Origin: Bacteroidaceae bacterium HV4-6-C5C
GTDB taxonomy: Bacteria > Bacteroidota > Bacteroidia > Bacteroidales > Bacteroidaceae
Direction: 5' to 3'
DNA length: 55,759 nucleotides
Assembly (NCBI GenBank): GCA_007896885.1
Contig: VOIU01000022.1
Coordinates: 1-55,759 of the forward strand
In this document: positions 8,935-17,198 of the stretch, piece by piece
Layout: each line of letters opens with the position of its first letter
Numbering within the stretch: position 1 is the stretch's first letter
Position numbers and translations under genes: made by a program
The notes under the pieces: generated by a model
The model's input: the letters and a program-made list of their open reading frames with translations, nothing else
What the model was told of the DNA's origin: nothing
Databases searched by the model: none

Positions 8935-10743
8935 CTACACGGTTATTCCCATTTTTTTCATCAGGAAGCAGGCGTTCATATTTTGGGCAATGCCTTCTTT
9001 CATGCGATAAGAGAAGGAGAGCTTGTCTCCTTCAATGTCGGCTTCAAACCGGAAGTTCTCAATGTTGTCGGGATGCTCGTCACGCAGATTACCCAGTATC
9101 AAGTCGTGAGTGGCAATTAAGCCACAGGTCTGATAGGTCATGAATTGCCTTATTAAAGCTAGGGAACCTTTCTGCTTGTCCTCCGAATTTGTCCCTTTTA
9201 ATATTTCATCGAGGATGATGAACAGCTTTTCGCCGTTTTGCAGGCGATCGATAATCATCTTCAATCGTTTTAACTCGGTGAAGAAATAGGACTCATTGTC
9301 TTTTAGCGAGTCGGATGTCCTGAGGCTGGTGACCATAGCTGCAGGGAATACCGTTAACTCGGCGGCACAGACCGGTGCCCCGATGCAGGCAAGCAGATAG
9401 TTGATTCCGATAGTTCTGAGGTAAGTACTCTTTCCAGCCATATTGGCCCCCGTTATAATCATAAAATAAGGATGCTTTTCCATCTGGATATCGTTCTTTA
9501 CACATTTTTCACGCGGGATAAGAGGATGCCCGACTGCTTTACCCGATAAGGTGAAATATTCTTCCGTAATCTTCGGATAAATGTAATCGGAGTTGTTGAA
9601 GGCAAAGCCGGCAAGTGAACATAAAGCATCGAAATCCGCAAGAGATTCAAACCACTGCGCGATATGTTCATGGTGCATTTGTTTCCATCTATCCAATCGG
9701 ATGATGGCACGGATTTCCCGTAGCGTGAAGACATTGAATAGTACTCCCGGCAGACTAGCGCGCTGATCCAGCACCTTGAGGATAGGAGTGAGCTGATTGA
9801 TGGCTTTTGACGCCGTGAGGCTATTGGTAAGAAGCCTTTGCTGTAAGTCGGTCAGTGAACGACTCTGAAATTCTCCCTTTTCAATGATGACGATGAGGCT
9901 GGCATAAGCCGACATGATTTTCTGTATTTTATCCAGAGTTCTGTGCACTTCGGTCACCTGTTTGAACTTACTGTTGGCAATGGCACCACTTACAATAAAG
10001 AATAAGACGATTATTGCACTATCTACCAATCCAAGCGAAGTAGTCAGCAAAATCACCACCCATAGAGCGGGAATGAGTACGGTGAGGATGCTCCATATTT
10101 TTTGATACCTAATACCTGCAGAGTGCTCCGTCAATTTTTCCAGCAAATCCGCATCGTTCTTGTCCCGTTGGGTGGCATAACCGGTGACATAGAAATGCTG
10201 TCTGAGTTCCGGTTTACCGGATAACTCTTCAACCGCTTTCTGGCGTGCCAGTATGTCAGACTTTCGCGTGAGAGGATTCAGCAACCAGCCGATCAGCTTC
10301 TCATATCCGCAGGGCGTGACAGTCCGGTTGAAGGATTGAAAAACCGATTGTTCACCAAACAAATCAAGATCCAGACTAAAAGGATGATGGACATCTTTGC
10401 TTGTCGCTCCATCTTCAAAAGCCGAATAATCATATTGAAGCACTTTCAATTCATTTTCACATAGCGTTCGCAATGTTTGAGCGTACTGTCTCTTTATCGC
10501 CAGCTTGTTGTGGAAAACCATCAATCCCGTAAAAGGAATAAAGTAAAGTAGTGTAATTCCGGTTAGCGACAACCAGCTTAAATGCGGAGTGAGAAGGAGA
10601 TGGGCAATCCAGCCAATGAGCAAAAACAGACGAATGGTACCCATTAAGTGTATCTGCTTTTTCAAAGTCGCTATGGTAATGATGTTTTCGTTAATGACCG
10701 ACTGATAATAAACTGCCGGTTGATCTTCTTTCTTATTATACAT
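8935..10743 (-). CDS. MutS-related membrane ATPase
   Basis: A 602-residue protein. Its C-terminal third is a MutS domain V ATPase: Walker A TGANMAGKSTYLRT, Walker B LFIILDEILKGTNSED, and an ATHDL switch. The mismatch-recognition and connector domains of true MutS are missing. Instead there are two hydrophobic hairpins, near residues 35-75 and 205-245, so the protein is probably held in the inner membrane. Proteins of this layout are common in Bacteroidetes and are usually annotated as MutS-related or DNA mismatch repair protein; they are not expected to replace MutS in repair. Function is unknown. It runs convergently into the efflux operon and upstream of it on the same strand is a GH89 gene. 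Confidence 0.85.
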   Translation of the reverse strand: MYNKKEDQPAVYYQSVINENIITIATLKKQIHLMGTIRLFLLIGWIAHLLLTPHLSWLSLTGITLLYFIPFTGLMVFHNKLAIKRQYAQTLRTLCENELKVLQYDYSAFEDGATSKDVHHPFSLDLDLFGEQSVFQSFNRTVTPCGYEKLIGWLLNPLTRKSDILARQKAVEELSGKPELRQHFYVTGYATQRDKNDADLLEKLTEHSAGIRYQKIWSILTVLIPALWVVILLTTSLGLVDSAIIVLFFIVSGAIANSKFKQVTEVHRTLDKIQKIMSAYASLIVIIEKGEFQSRSLTDLQQRLLTNSLTASKAINQLTPILKVLDQRASLPGVLFNVFTLREIRAIIRLDRWKQMHHEHIAQWFESLADFDALCSLAGFAFNNSDYIYPKITEEYFTLSGKAVGHPLIPREKCVKNDIQMEKHPYFMIITGANMAGKSTYLRTIGINYLLACIGAPVCAAELTVFPAAMVTSLRTSDSLKDNESYFFTELKRLKMIIDRLQNGEKLFIILDEILKGTNSEDKQKGSLALIRQFMTYQTCGLIATHDLILGNLRDEHPDNIENFRFEADIEGDKLSFSYRMKEGIAQNMNACFLMKKMGITV

Positions 10744-10782
10744 GTATTGTGCTTCCTTTTGAGTAGGTGTGTTCAGAGATTA

Positions 10783-13011
10783 TTAAAGCGCTTTCATAAT
10801 CTGATCCTTGTATTTCATAACCAATGCAGAAGCCGCAGTTATCGCACCAGCTTTGGGAGTGGCACGAAACTCTTCGTCCGTATGATCCACCCAGTCTTGC
10901 TCAAACCTGCCACACCAAATATTAAATTCACTTTGATTGAATGTGGTATCATTCTCCAAAGACTTATCCAGCCTGGCAATAAATTCCTTCCAGCGTTGAA
11001 GGTAATAAGTTCGCATTAGACCATTCCATTGACGATTTGAATAATCTGTCAATTCGCCTCCTCCTTTATGCCAAGTGGTAATGATTTCACGGGCATTTCG
11101 TTTGTAATATGCTTTTTCTGTATTTGTTCTCCCATTTTGTGCGGCATCAGCGAGCCAACGGCCCAGTAGAAACTCCTGCCGCGTTGCAAGCAATCGGTCA
11201 ATATCCTCTCCCAATTCAATAAACTTTCTCGAAGTATCTTTAAAATGGCTTATTTCCTTTTTATTATAAGCCGATATCATTTCCTGATATAAAACCATGC
11301 CGTAATTACCCAATAATTGACGGGTGAAGTTCACTAGATCAAACTGATATGATGAGGCTTCCTTCGAATCTTTTCCAGCTTGAAGAAGCTGCAAAATAGA
11401 TGTAAGCAGATCTTCATTTTTGTAAGGTATCGCCGGATCGGTAGTCCAATGTTTTTGTTTGATATCAAGTAAGGGGCACACCTGATAAATAGTACTATGT
11501 GTCCATATTCCTACAGCAGAATCAACGAAGACCTTTTCTGTCATTGTTTGCCAGGCTTTTCTTACGGCCTGATCTACTCTTCCGGCTCTCCTGTCGGCAT
11601 ATTTTTCGATAATCTGCTTTACATTTCGTTCTTGCCGATTGAGCCACGGAGTTTCCAGTACCGTTTCATAAATCATCGGATTGGCATTAATCCCTTCGAG
11701 AGTGGAGCCTACTCCTACACATCCTTTTTCTGAAAATACATTGTTCAGCCGATCTACGACCTTATGTACAGGAGCTACCAGATGGGTGTTACCTCCGAAA
11801 TTGCCCAAGTAACACCATATAAAAGGTGCTCCATGGAAAGAATCGGATTGCCGGAAGTATTCCACTTCTTCACATGTGTAGTCCAAGAAGATGAGCTTTC
11901 CTTTAGGTACCGCGTTAACCATGGCAGCCAGTCGTGGCTGCGTCCAATGCTTAGAATCGTAGAAAAAAGTCCATGACATTTGATACCATATAGCCTTTGG
12001 ATCGGCTTTTGCCATCGATTCATAAATGCTTTTCCCAACAGATGCCAGATAATTTTCATCCCACGAAGGTGGGGTGATTTCATTGAACGGGTCAGCAGAG
12101 TACAAATGATCCGTTCCGTATAATTCTTGTTGAACACGGATGAAAAGTTTCTGTATTTCCGCAAACAAAGGTTCCTCAGGATTCAAGTAGCAAGTAGTAT
12201 AGATGGAGTCCATACCTCCCCATCCGGGTTTTATTACATTGATCTTAGTTTTCGGGAATAAGGTTCTGAGCTCCGGAGGAACATGTCCTGCAAATGCTGA
12301 CAAGACAGGTCTCATTCCCAATGAGCGACAACGCGAAAGTAACTGTTTTTGAAGTGCTTCCTGGCTTTCGATATAAGCTATTGGTAAAGGACCACCCCAT
12401 TTATCCATATTGGCCATGCGATGCCATGGCAGATGGGCCGGTCCGCTGAAATAATTGCAGATCTGTTCTTCCGTCATGCCGAAAGATTTCCATACACGTA
12501 GCCAGACAGCTTCCTGCCCGGCCAACATTAAAGGACGATTGATGCCGTTCATTGCCATCCAGTCTATGAACCGTTCCCAACGTTCGAAGTTCCAATAAGG
12601 AAAAGAATACCCAAAAGTACACGTATTATTAAAGAAACGCTCTTGCACCATACATACTCTTCGGATTTTATGAGCGGGCAAAGGCAGTTTTTGTGGAGCT
12701 TTAAGTGGAGCATCTGCCTGCCAGTCATAAGAGAGTAATACAACTTCTTTCAGGTATGTGTTGAAAGCCATCGCCAATGATTGCACGTTGTTTCCTCTTA
12801 ATACGATGGATTGTCCGGATCTATCAATCTCAAAGACATCTTGCCCACTTTCAGAAAGAAGTGGTTCTATTTTGAAGTTTCCCGATTTCTCGGGCAAAAC
12901 ACGTTCAATGAGATTTTGTATTTCTCCGGTTACCGGATTTCCCGCAACAATGCATTTGCAGGTAAAGATCGAAAATAAAGTAATGAAAAAAAAGATTTTC
13001 TGATGTTGCAT
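10783..13011 (-). CDS. Alpha-N-acetylglucosaminidase, GH89 (first copy)
   Basis: A 742-residue exported enzyme of the NAGLU family (GH89), with N-terminal, (alpha/beta)8 barrel and C-terminal helical domains in order. The signal segment is residues 1-26. The catalytic acid/base is expected in SADPFNEITPP and the nucleophile in GVGSTLEGINANPM, each carrying Glu. GH89 enzymes release terminal alpha-linked GlcNAc, as found on mucin O-glycans (GlcNAc-alpha-1,4-Gal) and heparan sulfate. I chose the ATG at 13011 because the longer frame from 13062 places 17 polar residues before the signal peptide. A -7 box TATATTTG lies at 13034-13041 on this strand. A second, divergent GH89 gene follows at 13433. 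Confidence 0.92.
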   Translation of the reverse strand: MQHQKIFFFITLFSIFTCKCIVAGNPVTGEIQNLIERVLPEKSGNFKIEPLLSESGQDVFEIDRSGQSIVLRGNNVQSLAMAFNTYLKEVVLLSYDWQADAPLKAPQKLPLPAHKIRRVCMVQERFFNNTCTFGYSFPYWNFERWERFIDWMAMNGINRPLMLAGQEAVWLRVWKSFGMTEEQICNYFSGPAHLPWHRMANMDKWGGPLPIAYIESQEALQKQLLSRCRSLGMRPVLSAFAGHVPPELRTLFPKTKINVIKPGWGGMDSIYTTCYLNPEEPLFAEIQKLFIRVQQELYGTDHLYSADPFNEITPPSWDENYLASVGKSIYESMAKADPKAIWYQMSWTFFYDSKHWTQPRLAAMVNAVPKGKLIFLDYTCEEVEYFRQSDSFHGAPFIWCYLGNFGGNTHLVAPVHKVVDRLNNVFSEKGCVGVGSTLEGINANPMIYETVLETPWLNRQERNVKQIIEKYADRRAGRVDQAVRKAWQTMTEKVFVDSAVGIWTHSTIYQVCPLLDIKQKHWTTDPAIPYKNEDLLTSILQLLQAGKDSKEASSYQFDLVNFTRQLLGNYGMVLYQEMISAYNKKEISHFKDTSRKFIELGEDIDRLLATRQEFLLGRWLADAAQNGRTNTEKAYYKRNAREIITTWHKGGGELTDYSNRQWNGLMRTYYLQRWKEFIARLDKSLENDTTFNQSEFNIWCGRFEQDWVDHTDEEFRATPKAGAITAASALVMKYKDQIMKAL

Positions 13012-13432
13012 AATGCTTCTGGAGTTTGATATGCAAATATAAAAGAATTTTAGCGAAGGCAAGAATACTCGGAACTTATTTCATTGAAGTTCTTTATAAA
13101 TAACTGATTTACTGAATCTTCAACGAAATTACCTTTGGTGAATTGAATTTTAAGTTTTGAAAAAAAGTAATATATTATTTCCCATTAATAGATTTAATGT
13201 TTGATAAATTATATTTTTGTAGTTGATTACCTCTTTATTGTTCGGAAACAAAACTCAGAAAATCATGGGAAAAGAAAATATGACAAGCAGAGAGGGCAGA
13301 CTGATAAAGGATATCCATTGTTCCCGAATTTATCCATTCGGATTTGGACTTATTGTTTCTGTGGAGGTTGAGATAGAAAAGTGGATACTGAATAAGTTTG
13401 ATTAACTTTAACTTTTACATATTTTGATAAAC
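13012..13432. promoter_or_regulatory. Shared upstream region of two divergent GH89 genes
   Basis: About 420 bp lie between the divergent GH89 genes. A minus-strand -7 element TATATTTG is at 13034-13041, 23 bp before the first gene, and a plus-strand TATTTTTG is at 13212-13219. Neither has a clear -33 TTTG at 19-21 bp. The open frame at 13223-13405 lacks any recognisable feature and I do not call it a gene. Confidence 0.4.
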
Positions 13433-15601
13433 ATGAAGAAATGTTTCGTATTGCTTTTAATAAGCATTTTCCCTTTGATTTCGTGGTCTAATCCCTTAAA
13501 CGGATTATTGGAACGCATTGACAAAGGTGCTTCAAAGAAATTCGTCTTGGAGGTGGTGAAGAATGGTGGACAGGATTATTTTGAGTTAGATCAACGTGGA
13601 AAGCGTGTCTTGATCCGGGGTAATAATTATATCAGTGTGGCAGTAGGACTGAACTGGTATCTGAAGTATCACGCAGGCATTCATTTGTCATGGAATGGTA
13701 TGAAAGCACAGTTGCCGGATGTGTTGCCTCCGGTGAAGAAAAAGGAGCATCACGAAACCGATCTGAAATTGCGTTATGACTTCAACTATTGCACTTTTTC
13801 ATACTCCATGGCTTTTTGGGATTGGAAGCGCTGGGAGCAGGAAATAGACTGGATGGCATTGCATGGCATTAACCTTCCGTTGGCTGCTGTCGGCGAGGAA
13901 TGTGTCTGGCATAATTTACTACAAAAGCTAGGCTATACTAAAGACGAAATCAATCGGTTCATTGCCGGACCGGCTTTTCTGGCATGGTGGGAGATGAACA
14001 ACCTCGAAGGTTGGGGTGGTCCCAATCCCGATTCCTGGTACACACAGCAGGAAGTGCTTCAGAAAAAGATATTGAATAGAATGCATGAATACGGTATAAA
14101 GTCGGTTCTTCCGGGTTACTCGGGCATGATGCCTCATGATGCCAAAGAAAAGCTGGGCTTGAACGTGGCTGATGCCAAGTTGTGGAACGGATATAAACGT
14201 CCCACTTTTCTGCAACCTACCGATGCCCGTTTCGATGAGATAGCCTCGCTATATTATAAAGAGCAGGAAGCTCTTTTCGGTAAAGCCGACTATTATTCTA
14301 TGGATCCTTTCCATGAAGCCGAAGGTATAGATAAAGTGGATTTGGATGCCGCCGGAAAAGCTATCATGAAAGCCATGAAAAAGGTCAATCCGAAAGCAGT
14401 ATGGGTGGTGCAAGGGTGGATGGAAAATCCCCGGGAAGGGATGATTAAAAATCTCAAAAGCAGTGATCTGCTTATACTCGATTTGTTTAGCGAATGTCGT
14501 CCGATGTGGGGGATGAAGCCTTCATTGTGGTATCGTGAAAAGGGTTACGGGCAGCACGATTGGTTGTTTTGTATGCTCGAAAACTTCGGGGCGAAGATCG
14601 GCTTACACGGGCGAATGGATCAATTGCTCGATAACTTTTATGAAACGAAAACCCATCCGCTGGCTAAGCATATCAAAGGGATAGGATTAACGATGGAAGG
14701 TATTGACAACAATCCGGTGATGTTTGAACTGATGACCGAACTACCGTGGCGACCGGAGAAGTTTACCAAGGGAGAATGGCTGAAAGACTATTTATTTGCG
14801 CGCTATGGCAAGAGGAATGATACAGTGGAGAAAGCTTGGACAATTCTGTCTGGCAGCATCTATAATTGTCCCCGTACCAATAACCAACAAGGTACTCACG
14901 AGTCGGTGTTCTGTGCACGTCCTTCACAAAATGTCCTTCAAGTATCCAGTTGGTCGAAGCTGGAAAATTATTACGACCCCGCTTCAACGTGGGAGGCTGC
15001 ACGGTTAATGTTGAATATCGCTTCACAGTTCCGCAATAATAACAACTTCGAATATGATCTGGTGGATATTGTCCGTCAGGCCATAGCCGATCGTGCCAAA
15101 GTAGTTTATAATCGTGCCATAGCCGATTTTAAAAGCTTCGATAAAGAAAACTTTACTAAAGATTCACAGTCCTTTTTAGATTTGCTCCTTTTGCAGGACA
15201 AACTTTTGGGCACCCGAAAGGAATTCCGTGTAGGGCACTGGATACAGCAAGCTCGCAGTCTGGGGAATACTCCCGAGGAAAAAGATCTTTATGAGTGGAA
15301 CGCCCGGGTGCAGATAACCACTTGGGGTAACCGGACTTCAGCCGATCAAGGAGGACTTCGCGACTATGCTCATAAGGAATGGAACGGCATTCTGAAAGAT
15401 TTTTATTATAAACGTTGGGTGGCTTATTGGAAGACTCTCTCTGATGTGCTCGATGGTAAACCTGTGGTCACGCTCGATTACTATTCAATGGAAGAACCTT
15501 GGACTAAAGAAACCCGTCCATACTCTGCCGAACCCGAAGGTGATTGCATTGATACGGCAGCTCAGGTCTTTGCTAAGGCAATGGCAAGTGGTAATAGATG
15601 A
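13433..15601 (+). CDS. Alpha-N-acetylglucosaminidase, GH89 (second copy)
   Basis: A 722-residue exported GH89 enzyme with a signal peptide ending near SWSNP. It shares the family order with its divergent neighbour: NYCTFSYSMAFWDWKRWEQEIDWMALHGINLPL matches the tim-barrel entry, and the expected catalytic Glu residues sit in SMDPFHEAEG and GLTMEGIDNNPVM. Overall identity with the first copy looks moderate, so this is an old duplication or two separately acquired paralogues rather than a recent repeat. Start chosen at the ATG at 13433; an in-frame TTG nine bases earlier is less likely. The pair may split work between different alpha-GlcNAc linkages or cell locations. Confidence 0.92.
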   Translation: MKKCFVLLLISIFPLISWSNPLNGLLERIDKGASKKFVLEVVKNGGQDYFELDQRGKRVLIRGNNYISVAVGLNWYLKYHAGIHLSWNGMKAQLPDVLPPVKKKEHHETDLKLRYDFNYCTFSYSMAFWDWKRWEQEIDWMALHGINLPLAAVGEECVWHNLLQKLGYTKDEINRFIAGPAFLAWWEMNNLEGWGGPNPDSWYTQQEVLQKKILNRMHEYGIKSVLPGYSGMMPHDAKEKLGLNVADAKLWNGYKRPTFLQPTDARFDEIASLYYKEQEALFGKADYYSMDPFHEAEGIDKVDLDAAGKAIMKAMKKVNPKAVWVVQGWMENPREGMIKNLKSSDLLILDLFSECRPMWGMKPSLWYREKGYGQHDWLFCMLENFGAKIGLHGRMDQLLDNFYETKTHPLAKHIKGIGLTMEGIDNNPVMFELMTELPWRPEKFTKGEWLKDYLFARYGKRNDTVEKAWTILSGSIYNCPRTNNQQGTHESVFCARPSQNVLQVSSWSKLENYYDPASTWEAARLMLNIASQFRNNNNFEYDLVDIVRQAIADRAKVVYNRAIADFKSFDKENFTKDSQSFLDLLLLQDKLLGTRKEFRVGHWIQQARSLGNTPEEKDLYEWNARVQITTWGNRTSADQGGLRDYAHKEWNGILKDFYYKRWVAYWKTLSDVLDGKPVVTLDYYSMEEPWTKETRPYSAEPEGDCIDTAAQVFAKAMASGNR

Positions 15602-15610
15602 AGAATTTAT

Positions 15611-15637
15611 CCTTGGCGGATGCTTTGTCCGTCAAGG
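15611..15637. terminator. Bidirectional hairpin between convergent genes
   Basis: CCTTGGCGGA at 15611-15620 pairs with TCCGTCAAGG at 15628-15637 through nine Watson-Crick pairs and one G-U, with a 7-nt loop. It sits between the stops of the GH89 gene and the convergent Crp/Fnr gene. The U-tract is weak on both strands. Confidence 0.5.
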
Positions 15638-15641
15638 CTTC

Positions 15642-16313
15642 TTATGAGAATTGTACCAACTGCATGAGCCTGTTTTTATCCCGTATCAGTATTCTTTTCT
15701 TTTGAGACATAATCAGCCCGTCATTCTGCATATTAGTTAGCTCCCGTTCCAATGACTGCCTCGATACCCCGAAGTATTCGGCGAGTGCCGTCTTTGTTCT
15801 GTTGAGTTCCACTGTATTGTTACCACTCTTTTGTGAAAGCTCCAATAGATACATTGACAGCTTCTGGCGGATTGTTTTGAATGAAAGGAAGTGAAGTTTC
15901 TTACTCAGCCTTGAAGCAAAGTCAGCAGATATATCGAGATAGTTTTTGAGTATGGTCTCATCCATGCCCAGCATCTTGATAATGGATTGTTTAGGAATGA
16001 TATAGGCTGAGATATCTTCAATAGCGGTGATCTCTACCGGAAACTTGCTTTCCGTGCCGAATAAGAAGAGTATGGCAAGCGGACTCGGAGCACTGATATC
16101 TTCCACTTTGATAATTTTTCCAGAGGCATCCGTCATTTCCGCCTTAACACTTCCTGTAGCCAGAATGATGAGTCTGTTGCAAGGCTCATCCTGCATAGCC
16201 AGGATATCCCCCTTTTTAAAGTGTTTTTCTTTAATACTGAGTTCCTCGAAAATATGCTCAATCTTTTCGGGTGAAACGGAGCGGAATAGAGGTATCTGAG
16301 TGAGTGATTTCAT
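15642..16313 (-). CDS. Crp/Fnr-family transcriptional regulator
   Basis: A 223-residue regulator with an N-terminal cyclic-nucleotide-binding-like beta-roll (about residues 10-125), a dimer helix, and a C-terminal winged helix (TALAEYFGVSRQSLERELTNMQNDGLI, residues about 168-195). No Fnr-type Cys cluster is visible, so oxygen sensing through an iron-sulfur cluster is unlikely; the ligand is unknown. It is divergent from the hxlR remnant at 16432, and the 118-bp gap between them probably held both promoters. Targets cannot be deduced from this context. Confidence 0.88.
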   Translation of the reverse strand: MKSLTQIPLFRSVSPEKIEHIFEELSIKEKHFKKGDILAMQDEPCNRLIILATGSVKAEMTDASGKIIKVEDISAPSPLAILFLFGTESKFPVEITAIEDISAYIIPKQSIIKMLGMDETILKNYLDISADFASRLSKKLHFLSFKTIRQKLSMYLLELSQKSGNNTVELNRTKTALAEYFGVSRQSLERELTNMQNDGLIMSQKKRILIRDKNRLMQLVQFS

Positions 16314-16431
16314 ATCGAAACATCTGATTTGGGTTTAAAGATAGCATTATCTTATAAAAACCAATGTCTGTATCTTAATTATATTCAGCATTATAGTTAC
16401 TTTTGTGCAGTAACAGTATATCTCAACTATA

Positions 16432-16608
16432 ATGGAAGATTTTGATTTCCGGTCGGAGCCGTACATTGATTGCCCCATTCGTAATATAATGGTCCGTATT
16501 AGTGATAAATGGTCGTTGTTACCTCACATAAATGCGTTGCTTGGTTGGGCAGAAAACATGGACGCAATTTTGGCAGATCGCCAAAGAATGCAAGTTGTCA
16601 GTCTATAA
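16432..16608 (+). pseudogene. HxlR-family regulator with in-frame internal deletion
   Basis: The 58-residue frame begins with a good HxlR N-terminus (PIRNIMVRISDKWSLL, residues about 15-30) and ends with what looks like the HxlR C-terminal helix (SLLPHINALLGWAENMDAIL and a final DR motif). In the family these blocks are separated by about 50-60 residues of winged-helix DNA-binding domain, for a total near 110. Here they are joined in frame at a shared Ser-Leu-Leu, so the recognition helix is gone. This fits a deletion between short similar sequences coding SLL. The remnant could at most dimerise. Its last 11 bp overlap the convergent pentapeptide-repeat gene. Confidence 0.7.
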
Positions 16609-17155
16609 TCTCCACACCTGTCCCAGCCAATAAGCCCTCCAATCCATATCGTGAGAAGCGTGCTTTCTTCAGTCGGTTGTTGAAAGGATTAATGCTGTAG
16701 TTGCGTGCCGAAGTCAAGTCCGCTTTCTCCAGGTTAGTGTGCTGAAAAGTGGTGGAAGTCAGGTCGCAATTCACAAAAGCACTATTCGTGAGGTCGGCAT
16801 CTGCAAAATCAACGTTCTGCAAGTCCGAATTGCTGAAGCGCGTGCCCTTGAGGTTCATTCCGGTGAAAAGGGCGTAAGACAAAATACAATCATTGAACTC
16901 CAACGAAAGACTGAACTTATTGCTGTTTGTGAAATCCATTCCTGTCATTTTGCATCCTTCGAAAACGACGTTTTGCCATGACGCTGCATGGACTTTTGAC
17001 AATGAGAAGTTACATTCCTTGAATGTGCATTCTTCGAATATAACTTTACTAATCTTCATATCCGACAGATAGCACTTGGCGAATTCACATTGATAATAAT
17101 GCTCTTCCAATGCCTCGTGAGTAAAGTCAATCTTCTCTATCTTCTTATTCTCCAT
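16598..17155 (-). CDS. Pentapeptide-repeat protein
   Basis: A 185-residue soluble protein made almost wholly of pentapeptide repeats of the A(D/N)Lxx type (FEECTFKECNF, LKGTRFSNSDLQNVDFADADLTNSAFVNCDLTSTTFQHTNLEKADLTS), which fold into a right-handed quadrilateral beta-helix. Length and spacing resemble the Qnr/MfpA-like group in size, but the central loops that define gyrase-protecting Qnr proteins cannot be assigned by eye, so I do not call it a resistance gene. No signal peptide. It follows the radical SAM gene by 43 bp on the same strand and may share its transcript. Confidence 0.85.
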   Translation of the reverse strand: MENKKIEKIDFTHEALEEHYYQCEFAKCYLSDMKISKVIFEECTFKECNFSLSKVHAASWQNVVFEGCKMTGMDFTNSNKFSLSLEFNDCILSYALFTGMNLKGTRFSNSDLQNVDFADADLTNSAFVNCDLTSTTFQHTNLEKADLTSARNYSINPFNNRLKKARFSRYGLEGLLAGTGVEIID

Positions 17156-17198
17156 GTTGTATATTTTCTATGCTATGTAGCTTCTTTGTGTAAATATA

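Noticed and set aside
13223..13405. 60-residue frame between the divergent GH89 genes
   Set aside because: It follows a -7-like element but has no domain, no signal peptide and ordinary random composition. It probably reflects chance openness in a regulatory region.
16598..17155. Qnr-type quinolone resistance protein
   Set aside because: Only generic pentapeptide repeats are visible. The loops that define gyrase-protecting Qnr proteins cannot be recognised, so the specific claim is not supported.
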